In this document: one piece after another, positions 55,501-64,000 of the stretch
Position numbering within the stretch: the stretch's first letter is position 1
Layout of the letters: each line of letters begins with the position of its first letter
Assembly (NCBI RefSeq): GCF_037201975.1
Contig: NZ_CP147520.1
Location: 2,170,001 to 2,234,000, forward strand
Reading direction: 5' to 3'
Length of the DNA stretch: 64,000 nt
DNA from: Streptomyces sp. TG1A-60
Lineage (GTDB): Bacteria > Actinomycetota > Actinomycetes > Streptomycetales > Streptomycetaceae
The notes under the pieces: generated by a model
The model's input: the letters and a program-made list of their open reading frames with translations, nothing else
Database searches by the model: none
Told to the model about the DNA's origin: nothing
Made by a program: the position numbers and the translations under genes

Positions 55501-57552
55501 GTGAATCAGCCTGCCGAGAACCAGACCCCGTCGGGCGCGGTCAGCCTCGCCCAGTCCTCCCCCACCGTCGGTACGTTCCGTGAGCGGGACGGTGCCCTGG
55601 AGTGGAGCGGACGCCAGGAGACCCTGCGGATCGAGCCCTGGGGCCCGGACGCCGTCCGGGTCCGCGCCCGCCTGGGCGGCCCGGTCCTCGACGGGCTGCC
55701 CGGTGCCCTGCTCGACGAGGCGGAGAGCACCGAGAGCAGCGTCAAGATCGAGGACGGGCTGGGGTGGCTGACCGTCGGCGCGCTCACCGTCGAGGTGAAC
55801 GCCGAGGGCCTGATCCGCTACACGCGCACCGCCGACGGCAGTGAGCTGCTCTCCGAGGCCCGCGCCCACTTCTGGTGGCCGGGCTCGCGCCTCTACACCG
55901 CCGTCGGCAACGGTTACCACCGCCTTGAGCAGCGCTTCGCCGCGTACGACGACGAGAAGCTGTACGGCCTCGGGCAGCACCAGCACGGGCGGCTCGACCA
56001 GAAGGGCCTGGTCCTCGACCTGGTCCAGCGCAACGCCGAGGTCGGCATCCCGGTGCTCACCTCCAGCCGCGGCTACACCCTGCTGTGGAACAACCCGGCG
56101 ATCGGCCGCGTCGAGCTGGCCGGCAACGGCACCCGGTGGGTCGCGGACTCGGCCCGGCAGATCGACTACTGGATCACCGCGGGCGACCCGGCCGACGCGC
56201 AGCGCCGCTACAGCGCGGCGACGGGCCGTACGCCGATGCTGCCCGAGTGGGCGGCCGGGTTCTGGCAGTGCAAGCTGCGCTACCGCACGCAGGACGAACT
56301 CCTCGCCGTGGCACGGGAGTACAAGCGGCGCGGCCTGCCCATCGACGTCATCGTGTGCGACTTCTTCCACTGGACGCACCTCGGCGAGTGGAAGTTCGAC
56401 CTGAGCGAGTGGCCCGACCCGGCGGCCATGGTCCGTGAGCTGGACGAGCTGGGCATCAAGCTGGTGGTGTCGGTGTGGCCGTCGGTCTCGCCGCTCAGCG
56501 AGAACCACCACCTCATGGAGCAGCGCGGCTACTTCATCGGCACGCAGTACGGCCCGATGGCGCACGCCGACTGGCCGGACAAGCAGGTCGCGTCGACGGT
56601 CCAGGTGGCCTTCTACGACGCGACGAATCCGGAAGCGCGGGAGTTCGTGTGGTCGCGGGTGAAGGAGAACTACCTGGAGCGGTACGGCATCAAGGCGTTC
56701 TGGCTGGACGCCTGCGAGCCGGAGCTCAAGCCGGGCTTCCAGGAGAACCTGCGCTACTGGGCGGGCCCCGGCCTGGAGGTCGGCAACATCTACCCGGCAG
56801 AGAGCGCCCGCACCTTCTACGAGGGTCTGAAGGCGACCGGCGAGGACGAGATCGTCTCCCTCAACCGGTCGGCGTGGGCGGGCAGTCAGCGCTACGGCGC
56901 CGCGCTGTGGTCCGGTGACATCGGCACCGACTTCCCGACCCTGCGCCGGCAGATCGCGGCGGGCCTCAACACGGCGCTGTCCGGCATCCCCTGGTGGAAC
57001 ACCGACATCGGCGGCTTCCACGGCGGGAACCCGGACGACCCGGCGTACCGCGAGGTGATGGTCCGCTGGTTCCAGTTCGGCGCGTTCTCCCCGCTGATGC
57101 GGTTGCACGGCTTCCGCGAGCCCGGCATGCCGCTGGGGCCGGACATGACCGGTGGGCCCAACGAGGTCTGGTCGTACGGGGAGGAGGCCGGGGTGGTCCT
57201 GGAGCGGTATCTGCGACTGCGGGAGCGGCTGAAGCCGTACGTGCTCCAGGTCATGCGTGAGGCCCACGAGGAGGGGCTGCCGGTGATGCGACCGCTGTTC
57301 CTGGAGTTCCCGGACGACGCGGCCGCCTGGTCGGTCGACGACGCGTATCTGTTCGGGCGGGACGTGCTGGTCGCCCCGGTGCTGGAGGCGGGGGCGACCA
57401 CCTGGACGACGTATCTGCCGGCGGGGGCGCGGTGGACGGACGCGTGGACCGGGGAGACGTACGAGGGGGGCCGGTCGGTGACCGTGGACGCCCCGCTGGA
57501 GCGCATTCCGGTGTTCCTGCGGGACGGGGTGTCGCTGCCGATCGCCGAGTAG
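55501..57552 (+). CDS. GH31 alpha-xylosidase/alpha-glucosidase, intracellular
   Basis: 683 aa, no signal peptide. A beta-sandwich N-domain (~1-230) precedes the GH31 barrel with the nucleophile D403 in KAFWLDACEPE and the acid/base D473 in ALWSGDIGTDFPTL. Conserved IPWWNTDIGGFHGG and the C-terminal beta domain follow. GTG 55501 has AGGAG 8-9 nt upstream. GH31 covers alpha-glucosidase and alpha-xylosidase; the WLDACEPE form and the neighbouring xyloglucan-type enzymes favour alpha-xylosidase acting on imported xyloglucan oligosaccharides. It follows the LacI gene by 182 nt on the same strand. Confidence 0.9.
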   Translation: MNQPAENQTPSGAVSLAQSSPTVGTFRERDGALEWSGRQETLRIEPWGPDAVRVRARLGGPVLDGLPGALLDEAESTESSVKIEDGLGWLTVGALTVEVNAEGLIRYTRTADGSELLSEARAHFWWPGSRLYTAVGNGYHRLEQRFAAYDDEKLYGLGQHQHGRLDQKGLVLDLVQRNAEVGIPVLTSSRGYTLLWNNPAIGRVELAGNGTRWVADSARQIDYWITAGDPADAQRRYSAATGRTPMLPEWAAGFWQCKLRYRTQDELLAVAREYKRRGLPIDVIVCDFFHWTHLGEWKFDLSEWPDPAAMVRELDELGIKLVVSVWPSVSPLSENHHLMEQRGYFIGTQYGPMAHADWPDKQVASTVQVAFYDATNPEAREFVWSRVKENYLERYGIKAFWLDACEPELKPGFQENLRYWAGPGLEVGNIYPAESARTFYEGLKATGEDEIVSLNRSAWAGSQRYGAALWSGDIGTDFPTLRRQIAAGLNTALSGIPWWNTDIGGFHGGNPDDPAYREVMVRWFQFGAFSPLMRLHGFREPGMPLGPDMTGGPNEVWSYGEEAGVVLERYLRLRERLKPYVLQVMREAHEEGLPVMRPLFLEFPDDAAAWSVDDAYLFGRDVLVAPVLEAGATTWTTYLPAGARWTDAWTGETYEGGRSVTVDAPLERIPVFLRDGVSLPIAE

Positions 57553-57890
57553 GGGGACGTACACGCCGGTGGTGCCCGACTCGGCGTACCGGGCGAGCTG
57601 TCCGCCGATTCCCACGGGTGAGCCGTGCGGGGGTTCCACCCGCGTCGCCCCGGGGCGACGGAGAGAGACGGAGACGGGTCTACGCTGTGGCGCCACGGCC
57701 ATCCCATGGTCTTCAGGGGTGTGCACGACCTCTGGGTGAGTGGAGATGACGGGGATGAACAGCCGTACGGGAGAGCCCCGCGGAACGCGCGGGGGACGGC
57801 CGGGACGCCGGGGCCCGGCCGTCCGCAGACCCGTCCACCGGACGCGGACGACGATACGCGCCACCGGCGCGCATCTGGACGCGCCGAGGG

Positions 57891-57909
57891 CCTCCGGTGC
57901 CACCGGAGG
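57891..57909. repeat. 19-bp perfect inverted repeat
   Basis: CCTCCGGTG, one base, CACCGGAGG. It lies in the 464-nt space between the convergent GH31 and GH12 genes, ahead of the main terminator. No gene is called in 57553-58016. Confidence 0.6.
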
Positions 57910-57937
57910 CGGCACCGGAGGCCGAGGTCCCCATGAC

Positions 57938-57979
57938 CTGGTGCCGCGACGGGGCGAACGTCGCCCGTCGCGGCACCAG
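57938..57979. terminator. Terminator between convergent GH31 and GH12 genes
   Basis: A perfect 16-bp stem, CTGGTGCCGCGACGGG (57938-57953) with CCCGTCGCGGCACCAG (57964-57979), and a 10-nt loop. It lies 38 nt after the GH12 stop and probably serves both directions. Confidence 0.88.
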
Positions 57980-58016
57980 CCGACGACCCGGCCTGCGGCT
58001 CAATCGCCGATGACCG

Positions 58017-58763
58017 TCAACTGCTGCTGACGGTCAGGTTGTTGGTCCTGAAGTCCAGACCGCCGGACGAGGAGGTGACCTCGAAGCCGAACTGCACGTC
58101 ACCGATGGTCTCGTTGCCCATCCAGCCCTTGGTGTCCTTGATCCACTTCAGGACCGGGAGGATCTGGACGGTGCCGGAGGTCGAGTCCGAGGTGCGCAGG
58201 AACGAGATGACGTCCCAGTACGTGCCGTCGGACCGGTACGCGCGGCCCTTGTAGACGTTCCAGTTGTGGCCACCGAGCGTGGCGTTGCCCTGGTAGCTGC
58301 CGAGCGCGCCGACGGCGCCGTTGTAGTTGACCCAGAGCATGATCTCGTAGTCGTGGTCCGTGTCCCAGACGTCGTACGAGGTGTTGTACGCGCCGGAGGA
58401 CGGGACCGTGACGTTGTAGCTGCTGTTGAGCGAACCGAGCGAGCTGATCGTCTTGTTGATCACCTTCTTGGAGTTGGGGTACGACTTGATGCCACCGGTG
58501 TTGGGGTGGTTGGCCCAGACCCCCCAGTTGGTGCCGGAGTTGGCCCAGATGCACTGGCTGCCGGCGCCGGAGCCCCAGATGTTGTTGTAGAGGGTGTAGC
58601 CGTTCAGGTTCGTGTTGCCCCACTGGGCGCAGGAGTTCCAGACGGCGGCCGAGGCGGGGGCGGAGGCGAGGCCGATGGTGGCGCCGAGCGCGAGCGCGGG
58701 GGCCAGCAGGACCTTGCCGATCCGGCCGAGGGTGCGAGTGCGGGAGCGGGTGCGTGTTGCCAT
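58017..58763 (-). CDS. Secreted GH12 endo-beta-1,4-glucanase / xyloglucanase
   Basis: 248 aa. An Arg-rich signal peptide (~1-40, ending LASAPASAA) precedes the mature start VWNSCAQWGNTNLNGYTLYN. The GH12 jelly-roll has nucleophile E140 in DYEIMLWVNYNG and acid/base E228 in QFGFEVTSSSGG. There is no carbohydrate-binding module. ATG 58763 is chosen because it gives a typical signal peptide; an ATG seven codons upstream is possible. It lies 49 nt downstream of the GH95 gene as the last gene of the operon. GH12 includes cellulases and xyloglucan-specific enzymes; the operon suggests the latter. Confidence 0.92.
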   Translation of the reverse strand: MATRTRSRTRTLGRIGKVLLAPALALGATIGLASAPASAAVWNSCAQWGNTNLNGYTLYNNIWGSGAGSQCIWANSGTNWGVWANHPNTGGIKSYPNSKKVINKTISSLGSLNSSYNVTVPSSGAYNTSYDVWDTDHDYEIMLWVNYNGAVGALGSYQGNATLGGHNWNVYKGRAYRSDGTYWDVISFLRTSDSTSGTVQILPVLKWIKDTKGWMGNETIGDVQFGFEVTSSSGGLDFRTNNLTVSSS

Positions 58764-58812
58764 GGGGTGTCGTGTTCCTTCCATGGGTGGGGGGAGTTGC
58801 GGGGTGGGGGAG

Positions 58813-61053
58813 CTACCGCGGCCCCAGGGTGAGGACGCGGTCTTCTCCGGCGACGAGGTCGAGCGGTTCGGCGCCGGAGGAAGTCCGTAGTTCCACGCGA
58901 CAGGTCCGGGTGGGGCGCAGGGCGACCGTCGCGCCGTGGGGCCCCCAGGTGAGGTCGGCCTCCGCCCCGAAGCGGGTGCGTACGCCCCGGAGGGAGCCCT
59001 TGGGGTACGCGTCCGGCAGCGCGGGCAGGAGGACGAGCCGGTCCGGGGTCGACTGGACGAGGGCCTCGATCAGCACGCCGGGCAGCGTGTGCGCGGCGTC
59101 CGCGTTGTAGACGTCGAGGCGGGGGTAGTGCGAGGTCATCAGGGAGGCGTGGAAGAAGTCGCCGGCCAGGACCTGCCCGAGTGCGTGCGCGACCCGTTCG
59201 CCGTCCCGCAGCCGGGCCGCGACGAGCGCGTGGTGCAGGTAGCCGTGTGCCGAGTCGTTCTCCGCGCCCCGGAGCTCCAGCGCGCGGTGCGCCGCCGCCG
59301 CGAGGTCCGGGGTGTCGTACGGGGTGATCTCGTCGAGCGGCCACACCCCGTAGAGGTGACTGAGGTGGCGGTGGTCGTAGGTCTCGGCCAGCCCCGGCCA
59401 CGCCCACTCCGCCAGCGCCCCGTCCTCGTTCACCCGGTGCGGCGGGATCCGCTCGGCCAGCGCCCGCCAGCGGTCCGCCTCGGCGGAGCCCGGGTGGTAC
59501 TCGGCGGCGGTCAGCAGCGCGTGCCGAGCGGCGGAGAGGTCCATCGCCGCGTTGATCGCACCCCAGCTCGCGTTCGCCGGCCGGTTCTCCGGTGAGTAGG
59601 AGGGCACGACGACGACCTGCCCGTCGGCGTCGGTCCGGGTGAGGAAGTCCTCGTAGAAGCGGGCCGCCTCGGCGAGCGCGGCTCCCGTGCGCGGATCACG
59701 CTCGCCGCGTGTCTCGTCGTGGTCCACCAGCGGCTTCAGCAGCCAGTCGGCTGCCGCCGTCCAGAGGTGGAGGGGGTACTCCCGGCTGTAGTGGTACGTG
59801 TACCCGGACTCCCCGTCGGTGTGCGGGGGCGCCACCACACCCCGCGCGCCGAAGATCGCCCGCGCGTTCTCCCGCCAGTCGTCGAGCTGCCCGTGGACCA
59901 GGTTCGCGTGCGCCTCGGTCACCTCCGGCAACGCGCCCGCCGCCGCGGACGCCGTCTGGAGGTTGAGGTTCGCGTCGGTGGTGAACGCGCCCGACCACGC
60001 GGTGTTCCAGTCGCCGGTCCAGAGGCCTACCAGGCGCGGCGGGAGCAGGCCGCTGGAGGAGAGGAGGTGGTAGCGGCCGGCGGCGAAGAGGCGTTCGAGG
60101 AGGGCGGGGCTCCGGTGGCGGCGGACCAGCTCGGAGCCGGGCAGGGAGCGCTCGGTGTCGTCGGCTTCCAGAGTGAGCGAGGCCCGGCCGTACGCGGTCC
60201 GGTGGCGGTCGAGGTGGCGTTCCAGGAGGTGGCCGAAGGTGTCCTGCTCCTGCAACAGGCCCCGCAGGCCCCGCCGTTCGGCCATCGCGTCCAGTTCACC
60301 GCTGTGCCGGCGTACCCGGGTGAGCAGCAGCACCGACCGGGCCCGTTCCACCTGTACGCCGGGCGGGGTGAGGGTCGTACGGCCGCCGGTGACGACGACC
60401 AGCGTGGTGCCGGTGTACGCGCGGTCGCTGCCCGGGTAGCGGACCCTGAGACTCAGTGCCGCGCCCTCGGGGGTGAGGACCGCGCCATGACCGATCCCCA
60501 GGTCCGTGGGTGCGCCCGGCAGCCGGGGGTCGAGGTCGATGTCCAGGGTGAGCGGGTGCCCTGTGACGCACTGGACGATCACGTCGTCCGCGCGTGAGAC
60601 GAAGACACGGCTGCGCCAGCCGTCGCACACGGCCTCGACGACACCGGTGGTGAAGTCGACCGAGCGCCGGTAGCCGCGCCTGTCCCCGTGCGCCTGCCTC
60701 AGCCGTGTCCGGAACGCGGGATGGAACGGCTGCACCCACCGCAGCCCGCGTCCGTCCGTGAACCCTTCGGCGGCGGTCAGGTCACCGGCGAGCATCCGGT
60801 CCTGGAGCGAGGCGAGTCGGCCGGCGAGGCGCGGCGGCCTCTCGCTCTCGCCGCCGTTGGGGCGTACCAGGGTGTGGTGGGTGACGATGACGCTGTCGTC
60901 GTCGGGGTCGCCGAACACCATGGCGCCGTGCCGGCCGTTGCCGCTGAGGAAGGCGTCCTCCCAGCGGGCGGCGGGCGCCGGCTCCCACGTGCCGTGCCGG
61001 GTCGGCGCGGTGGTCGCCGTCGAGGCCGCGTCCGGGGTCGTGGACCTGGTCAT
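58813..61053 (-). CDS. GH95 family glycoside hydrolase (alpha-L-fucosidase / alpha-L-galactosidase)
   Basis: 746 aa without signal peptide. The N-terminal beta domain has WEDAFLSGNGRHGAMVFGDP. The (alpha/alpha)6 barrel has the paired-Asn region TTDANLNLQTASAAAGALPE, the region SWGAINAAMDLSAARHALLT and YDHRHLSHLYGVWPLDEITP, all in the order seen in GH95 enzymes. The family removes terminal alpha-1,2-fucose (or L-galactose), as found on fucosylated xyloglucan. ATG 61053 overlaps the GH42 stop (ATGA), so it is coupled to it. Confidence 0.88.
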   Translation of the reverse strand: MTRSTTPDAASTATTAPTRHGTWEPAPAARWEDAFLSGNGRHGAMVFGDPDDDSVIVTHHTLVRPNGGESERPPRLAGRLASLQDRMLAGDLTAAEGFTDGRGLRWVQPFHPAFRTRLRQAHGDRRGYRRSVDFTTGVVEAVCDGWRSRVFVSRADDVIVQCVTGHPLTLDIDLDPRLPGAPTDLGIGHGAVLTPEGAALSLRVRYPGSDRAYTGTTLVVVTGGRTTLTPPGVQVERARSVLLLTRVRRHSGELDAMAERRGLRGLLQEQDTFGHLLERHLDRHRTAYGRASLTLEADDTERSLPGSELVRRHRSPALLERLFAAGRYHLLSSSGLLPPRLVGLWTGDWNTAWSGAFTTDANLNLQTASAAAGALPEVTEAHANLVHGQLDDWRENARAIFGARGVVAPPHTDGESGYTYHYSREYPLHLWTAAADWLLKPLVDHDETRGERDPRTGAALAEAARFYEDFLTRTDADGQVVVVPSYSPENRPANASWGAINAAMDLSAARHALLTAAEYHPGSAEADRWRALAERIPPHRVNEDGALAEWAWPGLAETYDHRHLSHLYGVWPLDEITPYDTPDLAAAAHRALELRGAENDSAHGYLHHALVAARLRDGERVAHALGQVLAGDFFHASLMTSHYPRLDVYNADAAHTLPGVLIEALVQSTPDRLVLLPALPDAYPKGSLRGVRTRFGAEADLTWGPHGATVALRPTRTCRVELRTSSGAEPLDLVAGEDRVLTLGPR

Positions 61054-63056
61054 GAGGTCAGCACCGCCACGCCGTACCGGCCGAGCGTCAGCGAGCCGGT
61101 GACCGTCGCCCCCGTCAGCAGGTCCCGGTGGATGCCCGGTATCCCGACGGTGACCTCGTCGCGGCCGTGGTTGAGCACGAAGAGCGCCTCGCCGCGACGG
61201 ACCGCCTCGATGCCGTCGGGCAGCCCGTCGAGCACCGGGCGCACCCCGGCGTCCGTCGCGACCCGCGTCAAGAGGGCCCGCAGCTCGGCGGGTTCGGGCA
61301 GGGTGGAGACGTACCAGGCGCGTCCCTTCCGCAACACCGCCGGGAGGCCGTCGAGTTCGCCGCCCTTGTAGGGGACGGTCTGGTCCGGGTCGCCCGCCTC
61401 GATCTCCTCGGACCACAGCGTCCCCCGGAAGCCGTCGCACTCGACGTCCTCCCCTGCGTCCAGCGGCCACCACTCGTGCAGGGTGCGGATGCCGAAGAGT
61501 GCGCGGAGCCGGGCGTCCATACCTCCCGGGCGTACCCGGTCGTCCCCGTCGGCGACCCCGGTCAGGAAGCCGCTGACGAGGGTGCCGCCGCCGCGTACGT
61601 ACGCGAGGAGGTTCTCGACGGCCGTGTCGGTGAGCAGATAGAGCTGCGGTACGACGACGAGCCTGTAGGCGGAGAGGTCGTGCTCGGGGTGGGCGAAGGC
61701 GGTGGTGAGGTGTGCCTCCCAGAGGGCGCGGTGCCAGGAGCGCACGACCTGGGGCAGGTCGACCTCGGACGAGAGCCGGCCGTCCTGGGCTCCGGCCCAC
61801 CAGGAGTTCCAGTCGAACAGCACGGCGACGTCGGCGTGGACGTGATGTCCCGTCACCTCATCGCCGACAGCGGCCAGTTCGGCGCCGAGCCGCTTGACCT
61901 CCTGGTACGTGCGCCCCTGCTCGCCCGCGTGGCTGACCATGCCGGAGTGGAACTTCTCCGCGCCCTGCCGGGACTGTCGCCACTGGAAGTAGCAGACGGC
62001 GTCCGCGCCCCGGGCGACCGCCTGGAGGGACCACAGACGGTTGAGGCCGCGGGGCTTGGGGTGGTTGACGCCGCGCCAGTTGACGGGGCCGGCGGCCTGC
62101 TCCATGAGCATCCAGGGGCCGCCGCCCGCCTGGGAGCGCGTCATGTCCTGGATCAGCGCCCCGTTCTGGGCACCGAGCGGGTCGCGCGGGTCGGGGTAGA
62201 TGTCGACCGAGACGACGTCCTCCTCCTCGGCCCACCGCCAGGCGTCCTGGCCCACCCACATCGGCATGAAGTTGGTGGTGACCGGGAGGTGCGGGGTGTG
62301 CCGGCGGACGATGTCGCGCTCGATGACGTAGCACTCCAGGAGCATGTCGCTCGTGAAGCGTCTGAAGTCCAGCACGTGCGTGGGGTTCTTCATGTAGTGG
62401 GCGCGACGGGGTGGCAGGATCTCGTGCCAGCCGTCGTAGCGCTGGCTCCAGAAGGCCGTGCCCCAGGCCTCGTTGAGCGCCTCCAGCGTGCCGTATCTCC
62501 GCCGGAGCCAGTCACGGAAGGTGACCGCCGCCTCGTCGCCCCAGTCGTAGGTGCAGTACTCGTTGTTGATGTGCCACATCGTGAGGGCCGGGTGGCCGCC
62601 GTAGCGGGCGGCGAGGTCCTCGGTGATGGCGGCGGCGTAACGGCGGTAGGTGTCGCTGGAGTGCGAGAAGTGCTGGCGGGAGCCCCACCACTCGATCTGC
62701 CCGTGCTCGTCGCGCGGCAGGGTCTCGGGGTGGAGGCGACCCATCCACGGCGGCGGGGAGGAGGTGGGGGTGGCGAGGACGACGCCGATGCCGTGGTCGT
62801 GCATGAGGTCCATCAGCTTGTCCAGCCAGCCGAACTCCCGTGCACCCGGCCGGGGTTCGAGTTTCGCCCAGGAGAAGACGCCGAGGGTGACGGAGTTGAC
62901 GCCGGCCTCCTTCATGAGGCGTACGTCCTCGTGCCACACCTCCTCGGGCCACTGCTCGGGGTTGTAGTCACCGCCGAACAGGACCCGGCCTCGCGTGGCG
63001 TCGTTCAGGCCGGGGCGGGTGGCGTCCTGCGGGGCCGGGCGGGTCGCCTCCGGCAT
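61050..63056 (-). CDS. GH42 beta-galactosidase
   Basis: 668 aa, no signal peptide. N-terminal FGGDYNPEQWPEEVWHEDVR is the standard GH42 start. Acid/base E166 is in WHINNEYCTYDW and nucleophile E319 in LMEQAAGPVNWRGVN. The trimerisation and C-terminal beta domains follow. It hydrolyses terminal beta-galactosides, here probably from galactosylated xyloglucan oligosaccharides inside the cell. ATG 63056 shares one base with the upstream GH74 stop (TGATG), so it is coupled to it; GH95 follows with a 4-nt overlap. Confidence 0.94.
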   Translation of the reverse strand: MPEATRPAPQDATRPGLNDATRGRVLFGGDYNPEQWPEEVWHEDVRLMKEAGVNSVTLGVFSWAKLEPRPGAREFGWLDKLMDLMHDHGIGVVLATPTSSPPPWMGRLHPETLPRDEHGQIEWWGSRQHFSHSSDTYRRYAAAITEDLAARYGGHPALTMWHINNEYCTYDWGDEAAVTFRDWLRRRYGTLEALNEAWGTAFWSQRYDGWHEILPPRRAHYMKNPTHVLDFRRFTSDMLLECYVIERDIVRRHTPHLPVTTNFMPMWVGQDAWRWAEEEDVVSVDIYPDPRDPLGAQNGALIQDMTRSQAGGGPWMLMEQAAGPVNWRGVNHPKPRGLNRLWSLQAVARGADAVCYFQWRQSRQGAEKFHSGMVSHAGEQGRTYQEVKRLGAELAAVGDEVTGHHVHADVAVLFDWNSWWAGAQDGRLSSEVDLPQVVRSWHRALWEAHLTTAFAHPEHDLSAYRLVVVPQLYLLTDTAVENLLAYVRGGGTLVSGFLTGVADGDDRVRPGGMDARLRALFGIRTLHEWWPLDAGEDVECDGFRGTLWSEEIEAGDPDQTVPYKGGELDGLPAVLRKGRAWYVSTLPEPAELRALLTRVATDAGVRPVLDGLPDGIEAVRRGEALFVLNHGRDEVTVGIPGIHRDLLTGATVTGSLTLGRYGVAVLTS

Positions 63057-64000
63057 CAGACCGGCTCCCCGTACTGGACGCCCCGCCCGTTCGTCGCGAG
63101 GTACACGCGGCCGTGGACGCGCGGGTCGCCGATGATGACCTCGCCGATCCAGCCCCACTGGTGGGCGTCGTCGTTGATACGGATCCAGGTCTTCGCGCCG
63201 TCGTCCGAGCGGTAGACGGCGGTGATGGCCTCGGTCGAGCCGACCTGGTAGACGGCCGGGTAGTCGGCGCCGTCCGCGGCCTTGCCGAAGCCGAGGGTGT
63301 ACGAGGCCCAGCAGCTGTCGACCTTCGAGAAGGCGGCACCGCCGTCGGTGGAGCGGTACAGCCCGTTCCACTTCACGCTCAGCCACAGGTCGCCCTTGCG
63401 TCCCGGGGCCGCGACCAGCTTGAACTGACTGTCTCCCTTGGGTAGTCCGGTCGCACGCGCCGTGAACGAACGGCCGCTGTCGGTGCTGGCGAACAGTGTT
63501 CCCGCGTCGGTGTCGTACGCGTAGAAGACCGTCGGGTCGGCCGGGTCGGCGACCGGCGTGGCGCCCTTCGGGAAGGAGGAGACCTCGGTCCAGGTCGCGC
63601 CGTTGTCGGTGGAGCGGTGGGCCGCGTACTTCGTGCCGTCCCAGTGCACGAAGGACCACAGCAGCACACTGCCGTCGGCGTTGGTGGCGATCGGCCCCGG
63701 CGCGTCCTTGGCGATGGCGGGCTGGGTCTTGAAGGGCGCCCAGGTCCGGCCCCCGTCGTTCGAGTAGGCGCCGTTGCCGTTGTCGCCCCAGCCGGTGCGG
63801 ACCACGTACGACGGCTTCTCCGCGGCCTGCGCGAGGCCCGTCGCCGATCCGAACACGGGGTTCGTCGCCATGCCGCGCGAGGGGGACGCCGTGAGCCGCT
63901 CGTGGTACATCGTGCCGATGTCCCCGGACCCGCTGATCAGGTGCGCCTCTCCGACCGGCGGCGAGACCAGCTGGCGCACGGACGTCTCCTCCAGGCCGCG
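63056..64000 (-). CDS. GH74 xyloglucanase, C-terminal part
   Basis: The last 315 codons of a gene whose 5' part lies beyond 64000. The segment starts GLEETSVRQLVSPPVGEAHL and ISGSGDIGTMYHERL, which is the conserved mid-protein motif of GH74. It continues with beta-propeller repeats of the Asp-box kind (YSNDGGRTWAPF, STDNGATWTEV, STDSGRSFTAR, RSDDGAKTWIRI). GH74 enzymes are secreted endo-acting xyloglucanases. The N-terminal domain with one catalytic Asp and the signal peptide are not visible. No carbohydrate-binding module follows, since the protein ends at 63056 after the propeller. Confidence 0.92.
   Translation of the reverse strand, partial: RGLEETSVRQLVSPPVGEAHLISGSGDIGTMYHERLTASPSRGMATNPVFGSATGLAQAAEKPSYVVRTGWGDNGNGAYSNDGGRTWAPFKTQPAIAKDAPGPIATNADGSVLLWSFVHWDGTKYAAHRSTDNGATWTEVSSFPKGATPVADPADPTVFYAYDTDAGTLFASTDSGRSFTARATGLPKGDSQFKLVAAPGRKGDLWLSVKWNGLYRSTDGGAAFSKVDSCWASYTLGFGKAADGADYPAVYQVGSTEAITAVYRSDDGAKTWIRINDDAHQWGWIGEVIIGDPRVHGRVYLATNGRGVQYGEPV

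Noticed and set aside
55378..57915. Minus-strand open frame opposite GH31
   Set aside because: GH31 catalytic motifs lie on the plus strand; the antisense product is Arg/Pro/Val-rich without motifs.
57740..58030. Possible 96-aa Arg-rich protein between GH31 and GH12
   Set aside because: It spans two strong hairpins and runs into the GH12 3' end; composition is that of non-coding GC-rich DNA.
1..64000. tRNA, rRNA and riboswitch candidates
   Set aside because: No cloverleaf with a conserved T-loop, no rRNA segments and no known aptamer core (including FMN ahead of ribF) could be recognised by eye; a covariance-model scan would be decisive.
54183..64000. Reading the locus as a maltose/starch system because of a GH31 and a LacI regulator
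   Set aside because: The presence of GH74, GH12, GH95 and GH42 in one operon does not fit starch; no alpha-amylase or maltose importer is present.

Overview
The window is a very GC-rich actinobacterial chromosome segment. The gene order pnp-rpsO, type VII secretion (T7SS) locus, ribF, truB-rbfA-DUF503-infB-ylxR-nusA-rimP, proS, ispG-rseP-dxr fits a Streptomyces core chromosome, as do the GTG starts, the third-position GC bias and the families DUF397, mycosin and EccB/C/D/E. Taxonomy below genus cannot be read from the sequence.

Layout. 1-2.2 kb: 5' end of pnp, rpsO, a decayed membrane-protein gene and a DUF397 gene. 2.5-27.1 kb: a complete-looking T7SS (ESX-type) locus. It holds eccD and eccC (divergent), two WXG100 genes, a first mycosin whose C-terminal anchor is split off by a G-tract frameshift, a WXG-like protein with a long disordered tail and its partner, a three-gene + strand module (WXG-like protein, 766-aa protein with a glycine-zipper segment, lipoprotein), an IS5-like remnant, a broken two-TM protein gene, a second intact mycosin, eccB, eccE, an eccE-coupled gene, and a proline-rich EspI-like P-loop ATPase. 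27.1-40 kb: ribF, a 1297-aa trypsin-like/NTPase protein, then the translation/transcription operon rimP-nusA-ylxR-infB-DUF503-rbfA-truB, read on the minus strand. 40-42 kb: lipoprotein, ferritin-like protein and an APH-like protein that lacks the kinase catalytic residues. 42.1-43.8 kb: an intact IS4-family element nested at a short inverted-repeat (MITE-like) element, right at the stop codon of the APH-like gene. 44-54 kb: proS, two acetyltransferases, ispG, rseP, dxr and an acyl-CoA dehydrogenase. 54-64 kb: a carbohydrate locus of LacI regulator, GH31 and the convergent operon GH74-GH42-GH95-GH12, the last cut by the window edge.

How it fits together. The last 10 kb reads as a xyloglucan-degradation locus. 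GH74 and secreted GH12 would cut the backbone outside the cell, GH95 would remove fucose, GH42 galactose and GH31 alpha-xylose. The LacI regulator has two near-identical palindromic operators flanking its own promoter. No ABC importer is in the window. The T7SS region is the other accessory hot spot and shows several independent gene lesions, so the machine may be partly decayed or the assembly may carry indel errors.

Between genes, a dispersed ~50-70 bp repeat occurs at least six times from 32 to 52 kb. Strong hairpin terminators close most transcription units. No rRNA, tRNA, CRISPR array or riboswitch was recognised.
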